Shown in pieces: positions 16,596-24,609 of a stretch of DNA of 64,000 nucleotides. This DNA is from Lactobacillus sp. YT155 (GTDB lineage Bacteria > Bacillota > Bacilli > Lactobacillales > Lactobacillaceae): the NCBI RefSeq assembly GCF_030504545.1, contig NZ_JAUKWP010000001.1, positions 62,001-126,000 of the forward strand. The letters are read 5' to 3'. The number at the start of each line of letters is the position of its first letter. Within the stretch, counting starts at the first letter, position 1. The translations under genes and the position numbers were made by a program. The notes below the pieces were generated by a model. The model saw only the letters and a program-made list of their open reading frames with translations. It had not been told where the DNA came from and made no database searches.

Positions 16596-16928
16596 TTAAT
16601 TCCCTTGCAGTCTAAAAACATACATCAAGACTAAATCTGCTACAACCACGTCAGTATAGATTGCGCCAACTTGATTACCAAATAGACGATAAAACATGAA
16701 TATTCCAATTCCATAAACAACAATTTCTAATACTAATTTAGCAACACCAGTCAACGCATGGTTTGAATTGGGTGCACCATATCGTACCCAAACTAAGAAA
16801 ATGGCAACTCCCACAACTAGATAAAATATCTTGTTCCAGATACCGTTGCTGAGCCATACACCACTGAGTATTCCTAAAACAGTAATCATCTCTAATAAAA
16901 ATCGAACAAATAATATGATTGATTTCAT
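16596..16928 (-). CDS. YrdB/DUF2568-like small membrane protein
   Basis: A 110-residue protein with four predicted membrane helices. The segment VWVRYGAPNSNHALTGVAKLVLEI matches the DUF2568 (YrdB) pattern of a W..(F/Y)GAP loop followed by an LxxE helix. AGGATGAATCT precedes the ATG. First gene of a two-gene unit with the DUF1801-like gene. No function is established for the family. Confidence 0.7.
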   Translation of the reverse strand: MKSIILFVRFLLEMITVLGILSGVWLSNGIWNKIFYLVVGVAIFLVWVRYGAPNSNHALTGVAKLVLEIVVYGIGIFMFYRLFGNQVGAIYTDVVVADLVLMYVFRLQGN

Positions 16929-16993
16929 AGATTCATCCTGACCGTTAATTTATTTGATATATGCTTATAATACCATGGCAATAAACTATCCCC

Positions 16994-17023
16994 TTAACAA
17001 TTTCTCTTCAAAACAAGTATAAT
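16994..17023 (+). promoter_or_regulatory. Promoter of the YeiH-type exporter gene
   Basis: TTAACA (16994-16999), 18-base spacer, perfect TATAAT (17018-17023), 27 bases upstream of the start codon. Confidence 0.75.
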
Positions 17024-17049
17024 GGTTTTTATGTATGAAAGGAATTGTT

Positions 17050-18051
17050 ATGAGTACTTGGATTAAAAAGATTCTACCAGGATTTAGCCTATCCCTGATT
17101 GTCGCTATAGTTGCCAAATTTCTTGGCACACTGGTTCCTAGTTTAGGAGCGGCTACAATTGCCATTTTATTAGGAATATTATTGGGAAACACCTTCTTCA
17201 AGCAACCAGCTCTACAAACTGGAACTAAATTCTCTGAAAGTCGCTTACTAGAATACTCAGTGGTAATGCTAGGATTCACTGTCACTTTTCAAACTATTCA
17301 AAAGATGGGCATCAATGGATTGATTTTTGTATTACTGATGATGACTATCGTTATTATTAGTGCCTATCTTATTGGTCGTCGCTTAGGTTTCAGCGAGAAA
17401 ATGTCTTTAATGTTTGCCGGTGGAAATGCTGTCTGTGGATCTTCTGCTATCGGAGCTATCGCACCAGCGATTGATGCTGACGATGAAGAAAAAGGTCAAA
17501 CCATCACCCTTGTTAACCTTTTAGGAACAGTAATGATGTTGACCTTGCCTTTCTTAGGAATGGCAATCTTTGGCAGTAATCTTCTTGCTAATTCAGCCTT
17601 ACTTGGTGGAACTTTACAATCCGTTGCTCAAGTGGTGGCTGGTTCAAGTTTAATCAATTCTGAAACAGTACAATTTGCCATGCTCTTCAAAATTACGCGA
17701 ATTATTTTATTAGTAGTGGTTGTTTATATTTTTGAACAAAAAGTTAAAAAATCTACTGGTATAATAAAACAAAAGCAATCTGAATTTAAATTACCAATTC
17801 CATGGTATGTGCTATTATTTTTAATATTTTGCTTATTGAATAGTACAATTAATTTACCAGAGTTCTTCAATACAACTGCTCACTTCTTGAGTAGCTGGTT
17901 TGAAACAATTGCCTTAGCTGCTATTGGCTTGAGACTAGACTTCCGTAAGTTCATAAAAGAAGGACCACGATTCTTACTTTATGGAGTTTCAGTCGGTGCA
18001 GTACAGACAGTTACTGCAATTATACTTATTATTCTGTTACGAATTAGATAA
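17050..18051 (+). CDS. YeiH-family (UPF0324) putative sulfate exporter
   Basis: A 333-residue integral membrane protein with about ten helices. It matches the YeiH/UPF0324 family through [46 protein letters not shown] and [13 protein letters not shown]. Members have been proposed to export sulfate or related anions such as sulfoacetate; the substrate is not proven. The ATG at 17050 is used because AAAGGAA precedes it; an ATG five codons earlier lacks a ribosome site. The downstream flavoprotein gene follows after 18 bases and is probably co-transcribed. Confidence 0.85.
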   Translation: MSTWIKKILPGFSLSLIVAIVAKFLGTLVPSLGAATIAILLGILLGNTFFKQPALQTGTKFSESRLLEYSVVMLGFTVTFQTIQKMGINGLIFVLLMMTIVIISAYLIGRRLGFSEKMSLMFAGGNAVCGSSAIGAIAPAIDADDEEKGQTITLVNLLGTVMMLTLPFLGMAIFGSNLLANSALLGGTLQSVAQVVAGSSLINSETVQFAMLFKITRIILLVVVVYIFEQKVKKSTGIIKQKQSEFKLPIPWYVLLFLIFCLLNSTINLPEFFNTTAHFLSSWFETIALAAIGLRLDFRKFIKEGPRFLLYGVSVGAVQTVTAIILIILLRIR

Positions 18052-18069
18052 AAAATGGATGGAAAGAAT

Positions 18070-19911
18070 ATGAGAATCGCTATCATTGGGGCCGGTCCTA
18101 GAGGAATGCTGGCTCTAGAACGAATACTTTCTTGGAACGAAATACAACCTGTTCAAGAAAAGCTAGAAATTAACATCTTCGACCCTTATTCAATTGGTGG
18201 TCGTGTTTGGACTGTTGATCAACCACATGAATTAATTATGAATACTGCCGCTCAAGATATCACATTGTTCACTGACCAGAGTGTTGTTATGTCAGGAGTA
18301 GTCAATATGGGACCCAGTTTGGCACAGTGGAGCGCCAATTATGCTCATAATTATTTAGTAGAAAATAACTATTCAGAAATTTTTCTTGATGAAATCAAAC
18401 AAATCACACCTAATAGTTATACTTCACGCGCTCTATATGGTATCTACATCCAATGGTTCTACGATGAACAGCTCAAACGACTTAATGATGATATTACAGT
18501 GAATTTATACTCTGAAGAAGTCACAAATATTACTCAACAAGACGACAAATTCGTTCTTGATTTAGCCAATGAAAAACTTACTAGTAATATCGTAGTCGCT
18601 GCACTTGGTAACTTGTTCAATGAACCAACTCCACTTGAAGCAGAACTCACTGAATTCGCTAACAAAAATAATCTTACTTACGTGCGACCAAATTTTGCCG
18701 GTGAAGTTGAACTGGACAATATTACCGCAGACATGACCTTGGCAATTAAGGGACTAGGTCTGAACTTCTATGACTTAATGGCTCGCTTAACTTATGGACG
18801 TGGGGGTAAGTTTGAGCCACTAAAAAATGGTGAACTAACTTATCATCCAAGCGGTAAAGAGCCAAGAATAATTGCTGGATCATTACACGGTCTGCCTAAT
18901 CATTCTAAAGGTCGCAAACAAAAAGCTCCTGGTGAAGAATACATCCCTAACTTCCTAAATATCGCAACTCTACAGAGATATGACAAAGGAACTCTTAGTT
19001 ACAACGAATTCTGGACCATGTTAGAAAACGAAATGAGCTTTGTTTACTATTCCAACCTCATTGATGAAAAGTATGCTGGAAAAATTGACAAAGCGGCCTT
19101 TCAAAGCGACTTCTTGCAGGACCCTGAAACAACACTTAATAATCTTAAAATTGATGCTGATGATTTTATTAATTGGGAGAGTTTCATCTATCCAGTTGAA
19201 GCAAGTACTGCCAAAGGCTTTGATACTTTCGTAGAAAACTTCGTTAAAAAAGATTTCCAAGAAGCAGCTAAAGGAACCAAAACTGGACCACTAACAAGTG
19301 CTTTAGAAGTTCTTCGAGATATCCGTGCAACCATCAGATATGTGATTGAAAATGAATTACTCTCAAGAAATGAATTCGTTGATAAATTCATGCATCAGTT
19401 TAACTCAATCAACAATTTACTATCAATGGGACCACCAGCTTCTCGACTACAAGAATTACACGCGTTATTAAAAGCTGGAATTATCAAAATTGTTCCTGGT
19501 GAAATGCAGGTAACTACTGGCGAAGATAAATATATCGTTTCAAGTAAAACTGGAGACTGCCCTGAATATCCAGCAGAAGCCTTGATTGAAGCACGAATTC
19601 CTAAGATTTCATTGAGTGACACTACCAGCGAACTAATGAATAATTTGGTTAAGAATGGCATGGTTAAAAACTGGCAATTCCAACGTGAAGATGGCAAAGA
19701 GTTTGTCAGTGGCGCTGTCGGCTTTGACAGAACTGCTAACCAATTAGTTGATGCTAACGGTAAACTAATTAATAATTTCTACTTCTGGGGTGTTCCCACC
19801 GAAGGTAAGAATTGGTTGACTACTGCTAGCCCTCGGCCATTTATCAATGATCCCAGCTTACGAACAGTTGATAAAATTGTGAGTGATATTTGGAAAAAGA
19901 ATGTGAAATAA
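18070..19911 (+). CDS. FAD/NAD(P)-binding protein (NAD_binding_9 type)
   Basis: A 613-residue putative flavoprotein. The N-terminal dinucleotide fold starts MRIAIIGAGPRGML, with the glycine loop at 7-12, and continues with INIFDPYSIGGRVWTVDQP, where the acidic residue ends strand two. A second dinucleotide-type segment is seen around AALGNL and LAIKGLGLNFYDLM. The layout matches the FAD-NAD(P)-binding domain family PF13454, in lactobacilli usually annotated only as an FAD/NAD(P)-binding protein. The ATG at 18070 follows GGAAAG; the earlier in-frame ATG at 18055 has no ribosome site. Co-transcription with the YeiH-type exporter suggests a shared anion or sulfur-related role, which is inference. 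Confidence 0.8.
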   Translation: MRIAIIGAGPRGMLALERILSWNEIQPVQEKLEINIFDPYSIGGRVWTVDQPHELIMNTAAQDITLFTDQSVVMSGVVNMGPSLAQWSANYAHNYLVENNYSEIFLDEIKQITPNSYTSRALYGIYIQWFYDEQLKRLNDDITVNLYSEEVTNITQQDDKFVLDLANEKLTSNIVVAALGNLFNEPTPLEAELTEFANKNNLTYVRPNFAGEVELDNITADMTLAIKGLGLNFYDLMARLTYGRGGKFEPLKNGELTYHPSGKEPRIIAGSLHGLPNHSKGRKQKAPGEEYIPNFLNIATLQRYDKGTLSYNEFWTMLENEMSFVYYSNLIDEKYAGKIDKAAFQSDFLQDPETTLNNLKIDADDFINWESFIYPVEASTAKGFDTFVENFVKKDFQEAAKGTKTGPLTSALEVLRDIRATIRYVIENELLSRNEFVDKFMHQFNSINNLLSMGPPASRLQELHALLKAGIIKIVPGEMQVTTGEDKYIVSSKTGDCPEYPAEALIEARIPKISLSDTTSELMNNLVKNGMVKNWQFQREDGKEFVSGAVGFDRTANQLVDANGKLINNFYFWGVPTEGKNWLTTASPRPFINDPSLRTVDKIVSDIWKKNVK

Positions 19912-19937
19912 AAAGACACCCTAATGGATGTCTTTTT
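19911..19937. terminator. Bidirectional terminator between the flavoprotein and TraX genes
   Basis: AAAAGACACCC/GGATGTCTTTT with a four-base loop and one mismatch, flanked by A and T runs. One of four terminators in the window sharing the GACATCC-type stem. Confidence 0.85.
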
Positions 19938-19954
19938 TAGTTCTTTTATTAATT

Positions 19955-20695
19955 TTAAAGATATACATATTTAATAATCTCAAGTACTGTTAGATGTAGA
20001 GGATAGAATAAGTAAAATCCCCATTTTATCCACTGTGGTGCGTATCCACGTTTTCCGTTGTAATTTAGAAGTAAATATCCGACCGCCAAAAATCCAAGTG
20101 CAGAGAACATTTCTGCAACATATGCACCAGTATTCTTAGCGGCAAAAAACCCAATTATAGCCAAAATTTCGAAAATCACAAAGTAAATAAGCATTGTAAA
20201 TTTGATGCCTTTTTCGTCATGAAATTGATAAAATGCCCATATAAGAATAATTCCAAAAATATTCCAATCTGACAGAATGGTCAACCCTATGAACAGTAAT
20301 ACAAGGAATAATTTCCCTACAACATTCTTTATTTTGACATAAAATGTCAACATTATTAGTCCCATTAACAATGTGAAGAAAATATTATTAGGAATATCAG
20401 TAATAGAAAAGGCATAATCTGGATTATGTAATAGATAAAATGGATAGATGGACACTACCCAGAAAAAGACCATTCTTAAAATATACTTCCTAATGTTTCG
20501 TGTATAGTGAAAACCTTCCACTAATAAATACGCCATAATCGGAAAAGTAAATCTACCTACAAATTCAGAAATTGCAAAAAATGGCAATGTTTGACTACTA
20601 TGACTCCATTCAAACAGAATACCTATATGATTAATCAACATCCCAATGATTGCAATTAATTTCAAATGAAAACTATCAAATTTTTTCTCTACCAA
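19955..20695 (-). CDS. TraX-family membrane protein
   Basis: A 246-residue polytopic membrane protein (about eight helices). It matches TraX through FHLKLIAIIGMLINHIG near the start, FVGRFTFPIMAYLLVEGFHYTRN in the middle and FYLFYPLHLTVLEIIKYV at the end, the conserved acyltransferase-3-like layout. TraX of the F plasmid acetylates pilin, but chromosomal Firmicutes homologues occur without conjugation genes and their substrate is unknown. No conjugation genes are nearby here. The start is the TTG at 20695, eight bases after GGAGG; a GTG five codons upstream overlaps that ribosome site. Confidence 0.82.
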   Translation of the reverse strand: MVEKKFDSFHLKLIAIIGMLINHIGILFEWSHSSQTLPFFAISEFVGRFTFPIMAYLLVEGFHYTRNIRKYILRMVFFWVVSIYPFYLLHNPDYAFSITDIPNNIFFTLLMGLIMLTFYVKIKNVVGKLFLVLLFIGLTILSDWNIFGIILIWAFYQFHDEKGIKFTMLIYFVIFEILAIIGFFAAKNTGAYVAEMFSALGFLAVGYLLLNYNGKRGYAPQWIKWGFYLFYPLHLTVLEIIKYVYL

Positions 20696-20822
20696 TTGAT
20701 CAACCTCCACAAAATAATATTATATTCATCTTATCATTTCAATAATTAAAGTTTAATGAATATTATTAGTTTTTATTGTGAATATTATTTGTTGAATTAT
20801 TTAATAGTGAATACCCTATGAA

Positions 20823-20849
20823 AAAAGACATCCAAATGGATGTCTTTTT
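20823..20849 (+). terminator. Terminator-like hairpin without an adjacent upstream gene
   Basis: AAAAGACATCC/GGATGTCTTTT with a four-base loop and a T run. No plus-strand gene ends before it: TraX begins at 20695 on the other strand. It may be left over from a lost gene or act as an insulator ahead of the two-component system. The rest of 20696-20947 shows no gene. Confidence 0.7.
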
Positions 20850-20853
20850 GTTT

Positions 20854-20886
20854 TGTTATAATTAAAGTAATATGAAAATTCATATT
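20854..20886 (+). promoter_or_regulatory. Extended -10 promoter and dyad upstream of the two-component system
   Basis: TGTTATAAT (20854-20862) is an extended -10 without a clear -35. Just downstream lies the near-perfect palindrome AATATGAA-AA-TTCATATT (20869-20886), a candidate autoregulatory site for the response regulator. Confidence 0.5.
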
Positions 20887-20947
20887 TTTTACTTACGATG
20901 ATGATTCACTGAAAACATCAACTGACTAAATCGGAGCGTGCCTATTT

Positions 20948-21652
20948 ATGGATAAAAAATATAAAGTCGCAATAATAGAAGATGATAAAGATATTCAACA
21001 ACTCATAGTGAAAGAACTTAACAAACAAGAATATGAAGTTGTTTTTGAAAGTGACGGTTTAAAGGCACTGAATCTCTTGCAAGAAGATGCGGAGTTGGAC
21101 TTGGTCATTATTGACTTAATGTTACCAAATAGAGATGGAATCTCGATCATACAAGAAGTCAGGAAAGAAAGCACTGTCCCTATTTTGATAATTTCTGCGA
21201 AAGATACAGAATTTGATAAAATTGTTGGGCTTGAAAATGGTGCGGATGATTACTTAGTAAAGCCTTTTTCTGTTTATGAGCTGTTAGCAAGAGTGAAGTC
21301 AATTCTCAGGCGCTATAGTGAATATAATATTCCCGAAAAGAAGTTGATTGACAACAAGATATTTGATTTCACTTTATTACCTGAAGAATATGCCATCTTA
21401 AAAAGCGGAGAAAGAATTCAATTAACCAACAAAGAATATAAACTATTGCAATTTTTCATTAAGAACCCCAAAAAGATTTTTACAAAATTTCAGATATATA
21501 AAGAAGTGTGGGATGACGAATTTTTGAATGACGACAATGTATTAAATGTAACTATGCGAAGATTAAGAAAGAAAATTGAAGATGATCCATCAAACCCTAA
21601 ATATATTATTACCATTTGGGGAATAGGTTATAAGTTAGGAGATGATGCGTAA
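20948..21652 (+). CDS. OmpR/PhoB-family response regulator
   Basis: A 234-residue regulator. The receiver domain (1-120) has the acidic pocket EDD at 11-13, phospho-acceptor Asp56 in VIIDLMLP and conserved Lys105 in VKPF. The C-terminal winged helix (about 135-234) contains LTNKEYKLLQFFIKNP and VLNVTMRRLRKKIEDDP. The histidine kinase gene overlaps its stop by one base (TAATG). The ribosome site is weak (GGAG at 11 bases). It probably controls the ABC exporter genes downstream, in the manner of systems that sense antimicrobial peptides. Confidence 0.92.
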   Translation: MDKKYKVAIIEDDKDIQQLIVKELNKQEYEVVFESDGLKALNLLQEDAELDLVIIDLMLPNRDGISIIQEVRKESTVPILIISAKDTEFDKIVGLENGADDYLVKPFSVYELLARVKSILRRYSEYNIPEKKLIDNKIFDFTLLPEEYAILKSGERIQLTNKEYKLLQFFIKNPKKIFTKFQIYKEVWDDEFLNDDNVLNVTMRRLRKKIEDDPSNPKYIITIWGIGYKLGDDA

Positions 21653-22581
21653 TGTTAATTATTCTAATCATGATCTTAGCTGTTTTAGCACTATACTTTT
21701 TTTATAAATATAAAAGCCTGAATAATACAATTGAAAAAATCTGCCAAAGCATTTCTAAAAATTCAGCTAATTATAATCAACCAATTACAGAAATTTCAAA
21801 TCAAAGATCAATTCAACATCTTCTTATAGAAATTAATTCTTTTGTTGATAAACACAGAGAAATGGACAGAATTAACCAACGTATTAGACAAGGAATGAAA
21901 AATACGGTAACTAACTTATCACATGATTTGAAGACTCCATTGACAGTAATATTAGGATATACAGAAGTCACAAAAGAAAATATTGAAGATGTTAGCCAAG
22001 AAGAACTAATTCAAAGTTTGAACAAGATTGAGTGGCAATCCAAAAAACTGGTTAAAGTGATTAATGGTTATTTTGACTTGAATAAGTTAAATGCAGACGA
22101 AATGAAACTTGATGAAAAACCAATTGACGCTTCTGAAATTCTAAGAGAAGAAGTTCTAAGTCATTACCTAGATGTTGAAAAAGCAAATATTAATTTAGAA
22201 ATTGATATTTCAAAAGAAAAAACCACTATTTTAGGTGATAAACAGGCTTTAACTCGTATTTATGGAAATCTGATAAGTAACGCCATCCAATATGGACAAG
22301 ATGGTAAGTATTTGTCGGTAAAATCTTGGATATCCGAAAAACGAGTATTTATTGAAATAACGGATAATGGAAAAGGAATCCAAGAAGAGAACCAAAAGAA
22401 AATTTTTGAACGCTTATCCACCTTAGAAGATGCCTCCGATAAAAACTACGGTGGTAGTGGTTTGGGTCTCGCCATTACCAAGAAATTAACTGAGGAGTTA
22501 AACGGAAAAATTTCTTTATATAGTAAACCTCATGCTCGCACCTCATTTACTCTGGAATTCCCATTATATTTAGATAATTAA
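21652..22581 (+). CDS. Sensor histidine kinase, short membrane type
   Basis: A 309-residue kinase with a single N-terminal hydrophobic helix (about 1-18) and practically no extracellular domain. The H-box is NLSHDLKTPLT with His91; the ATPase domain has ISNAIQYG (N box), DNGKGI (G1) and GSGLGLAI (G2). Such kinases cannot bind an external ligand by a large sensor domain and often sense via the membrane or an associated ABC transporter. Coupled by overlap to the response regulator, with the ABC genes 95 bases downstream. Confidence 0.9.
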   Translation: MLIILIMILAVLALYFFYKYKSLNNTIEKICQSISKNSANYNQPITEISNQRSIQHLLIEINSFVDKHREMDRINQRIRQGMKNTVTNLSHDLKTPLTVILGYTEVTKENIEDVSQEELIQSLNKIEWQSKKLVKVINGYFDLNKLNADEMKLDEKPIDASEILREEVLSHYLDVEKANINLEIDISKEKTTILGDKQALTRIYGNLISNAIQYGQDGKYLSVKSWISEKRVFIEITDNGKGIQEENQKKIFERLSTLEDASDKNYGGSGLGLAITKKLTEELNGKISLYSKPHARTSFTLEFPLYLDN

Positions 22582-22676
22582 TTATGAAAGAAACGTTTCA
22601 GAGAAAAGTAAGAAACATGTCATAAACAAACTCAGTTATTCGATATGATTGGAATATGGTAAAGGAGGAGCCTTTT

Positions 22677-23597
22677 ATGACAACAATATTTAAACTGACA
22701 GATATAACCTGTGTCAGGAATAATCAAACAATTCTGGATGAAATAAACTTGGAAGTTCAAAAAGGAACAATTTATGGATTTTTAGGTCCGAATGGGGCTG
22801 GAAAAACAACTCTGATGAAAGTTCTTTTAAATCTACTTCAACCTAATAAAGGAACAATTGAAGTGATGAACGAATCAATTATTTCTAAGTCTTACGAATA
22901 TTTAAACCAAATAGGAAGTATCATCGAAAATCCGGTTTTCTATAATAAATTAACGGTTAAAGAAAATTTAGCACTTCATTGTAATTATTTAGGAATATAT
23001 GACCTTGAAAAAATTGATCAAAAATTAAAATTGGTCAAGATGTATGAAGCAAGAGATAAAAAAGTTAAAAATCTATCTCTAGGAATGAAGCAGCGACTTG
23101 CAATCGCAAGAGCCTTGATTTCCGAGCCAGAATTACTTGTTTTGGATGAACCAATCAATGGACTGGATCCTTTTGGGATCAAAGAAATTCGAGAGTTATT
23201 AATTCAAATTAATCGAGAATTAGGAACAACAATATTTATTTCTAGTCATATTATCTCTGAAATTGAAATGATGTGTGATGTCATTGGATTCATTCAAAAT
23301 GGACGAATTGTTAGAGAAATGACCACTCAAGAAATAAAAAATGAATCGAAAAAATATATTGAGTTAACCGTATCCAATGTAAAAAAAGCCGTGCAAGCTA
23401 TTGACTCAAAATTGGAAATTGAAAATTTCAAGGTGATTGACGATAAAAGTATTCGCATCTATGACGATACAGTTTCTCAAAAACAAATCATGGAAGTGTT
23501 TATTTCTAATGATATAGGATTACTATCAATAGAAGAAAAGACCGGTAGTTTAGAAGAATACTTTGTTAAATTAATCAACGAGGGGGCAAAAATATGA
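22677..23597 (+). CDS. ABC transporter ATP-binding protein (BcrA-like)
   Basis: A 306-residue ATPase of the drug and peptide-resistance export class. Walker A GPNGAGKTT at 37-45, a LSLGMKQR signature variant (G replaced by L as in BcrA-type proteins), Walker B LLVLDE and H-loop SSHI are visible, with a C-terminal extension after about 220. The ATG at 22677 follows AAAGGAGGAG by six bases; an ATG seven codons upstream precedes that site. The permease gene overlaps its end by four bases. With the adjacent two-component system it forms a likely bacitracin/lantibiotic-type self-protection module. Confidence 0.88.
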   Translation: MTTIFKLTDITCVRNNQTILDEINLEVQKGTIYGFLGPNGAGKTTLMKVLLNLLQPNKGTIEVMNESIISKSYEYLNQIGSIIENPVFYNKLTVKENLALHCNYLGIYDLEKIDQKLKLVKMYEARDKKVKNLSLGMKQRLAIARALISEPELLVLDEPINGLDPFGIKEIRELLIQINRELGTTIFISSHIISEIEMMCDVIGFIQNGRIVREMTTQEIKNESKKYIELTVSNVKKAVQAIDSKLEIENFKVIDDKSIRIYDDTVSQKQIMEVFISNDIGLLSIEEKTGSLEEYFVKLINEGAKI

Positions 23598-24283
23598 TTC
23601 AATTATTAAGTTTGGAACTCAAAAAAATATCACTCTGGAAATATTTGCTAGGAATATTCATTGCGTCACTAACAATTCTCTTTCTTGTAATTTCTCCTGC
23701 ATATATGATTGAAGAAGTAGAAGTCATTTATCGAACACCTCTAGATTTTTTGGCGAGTGGATCAGTATTACTACGATTAGTGTTTACTATATTCACAGGT
23801 ATTTTAATTGCAAACATGATAGTCAAAGAATACGAAACTGGAACAATTCTGAATTTATTCTTATATCCAATTCCTAAGAAAAAAATTCTAATGAGCAAAC
23901 TAGTATTAATTATACTAATAAGTTTTTTGACAATGTTTGTATCTTATTTAGTCGTTATGGGATTCATCAGTTACTTCAATAATACATACCAGATGGTCTC
24001 CGGAACAATTAATCTCAATCAATTTATAGAATTCATGCTATCATCAGTTTTCCTTATGATATGTACGATTGCAACAAGTATGATTTCTCTATTGGTAGGA
24101 TTAAAAATGAAATCAAGCGTAGCGACAATTGTTACTTCTATCGTGATAGGATTACTACTCAACGGGCAAATCGGAACTACTACTGATTTCTCAACAAATA
24201 TAATATTATTATCAAATCTTGCAGCAATCGGATGTATTGTAGTTTATATGAGCATCAGAAAAGTTAATAAGGAAGATATTTAG
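23594..24283 (+). CDS. ABC-2 type transporter permease
   Basis: A 229-residue membrane protein with six hydrophobic segments (about 17-36, 58-80, 100-125, 140-165, 172-195, 200-222). The cytoplasmic loop EYETGTILNLFLYPIPKKKILMSKL is the coupling motif of the bacitracin/lantibiotic permease type (ABC2_membrane_4). It overlaps the ATPase gene by four bases (ATGA). Only one permease follows, so the pump would be a homodimer of this subunit or lacks a second component. Confidence 0.85.
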   Translation: MIQLLSLELKKISLWKYLLGIFIASLTILFLVISPAYMIEEVEVIYRTPLDFLASGSVLLRLVFTIFTGILIANMIVKEYETGTILNLFLYPIPKKKILMSKLVLIILISFLTMFVSYLVVMGFISYFNNTYQMVSGTINLNQFIEFMLSSVFLMICTIATSMISLLVGLKMKSSVATIVTSIVIGLLLNGQIGTTTDFSTNIILLSNLAAIGCIVVYMSIRKVNKEDI

Positions 24284-24336
24284 CGGGACAACATTTCTAA
24301 ATTCGTCTTGTAGTAAATATTGATTAAATAAAAAAT

Positions 24337-24361
24337 ACACCCACTGGATTGGGTGTGTTTT
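24337..24361. terminator. Terminator after the ABC permease (probably the ancestral rpsI terminator on the other strand)
   Basis: ACACCCA/TGGGTGT with a six-base loop, A run on the left and T run on the right, so it can act in both directions. It lies 27 bases left of the duplicated rpsI end, where the original rpsI terminator would have been. Confidence 0.8.
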
Positions 24362-24387
24362 TGTATATTCCAAATTGTAATCTGTTG

Positions 24388-24438
24388 ATTAACGTTTTGA
24401 GAATTGTGATGCTTTACGAGCTTTCCTAAGACCTGGTT
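24388..24438 (-). repeat. Left 51-bp copy of the rpsI 3' end (candidate attachment site)
   Basis: Identical to 26195-26245, inside and just after rpsI, at 50 of 51 positions; the difference is C at 24426 against T at 26233. It contains the last 16 codons of rpsI and its stop codon but no further rpsI sequence. One codon differs: AGG instead of AAG. This is the footprint expected where an element integrates into the 3' end of a gene and duplicates the target core. Confidence 0.92.
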
Positions 24439-24468
24439 CATTTATTCGATAATTGAATAGATGTCAAA
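24434..24468 (+). repeat. Left copy of a 35-bp dyad repeat
   Basis: TGGTTCATTTATTCGATAAT and the following 15 bases recur at 26084-26118 in the same orientation with one mismatch. It contains the dyad TATTC-GATAATT-GAATA. Its first five bases (TGGTT) belong to the 51-bp rpsI copy. Between it and the PIN gene (24469-24609) no gene could be supported. Confidence 0.88.
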
Positions 24469-24609
24469 ACGCTTATATTAGTCTTTTTCAATTTTTAACT
24501 ACACTATAGTTTGAATGGATTTCAATACATTTTAAATGAATGGTGTCAATTTCATAAAATATGCCAGCCGAAATCAACTGGTCCATTAACATTATTTTTA
24601 CATATTCTT

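Noticed and set aside
19955..20695. TraX gene as evidence for a conjugative element
   Set aside because: No relaxase, coupling protein or mating-pair genes are nearby; chromosomal TraX homologues are common in Firmicutes.
22590..22599. Palindrome GAAACGTTTC between kinase and ABC genes considered as a cre site
   Set aside because: It lacks the outer cre positions (TGWAA.../...WCA) and there is no clear promoter next to it.
24488..24586. Minus-strand 32-codon open frame between the left repeat and the PIN gene
   Set aside because: No ribosome site, no recognisable motif; too short to support as a partner or antitoxin.
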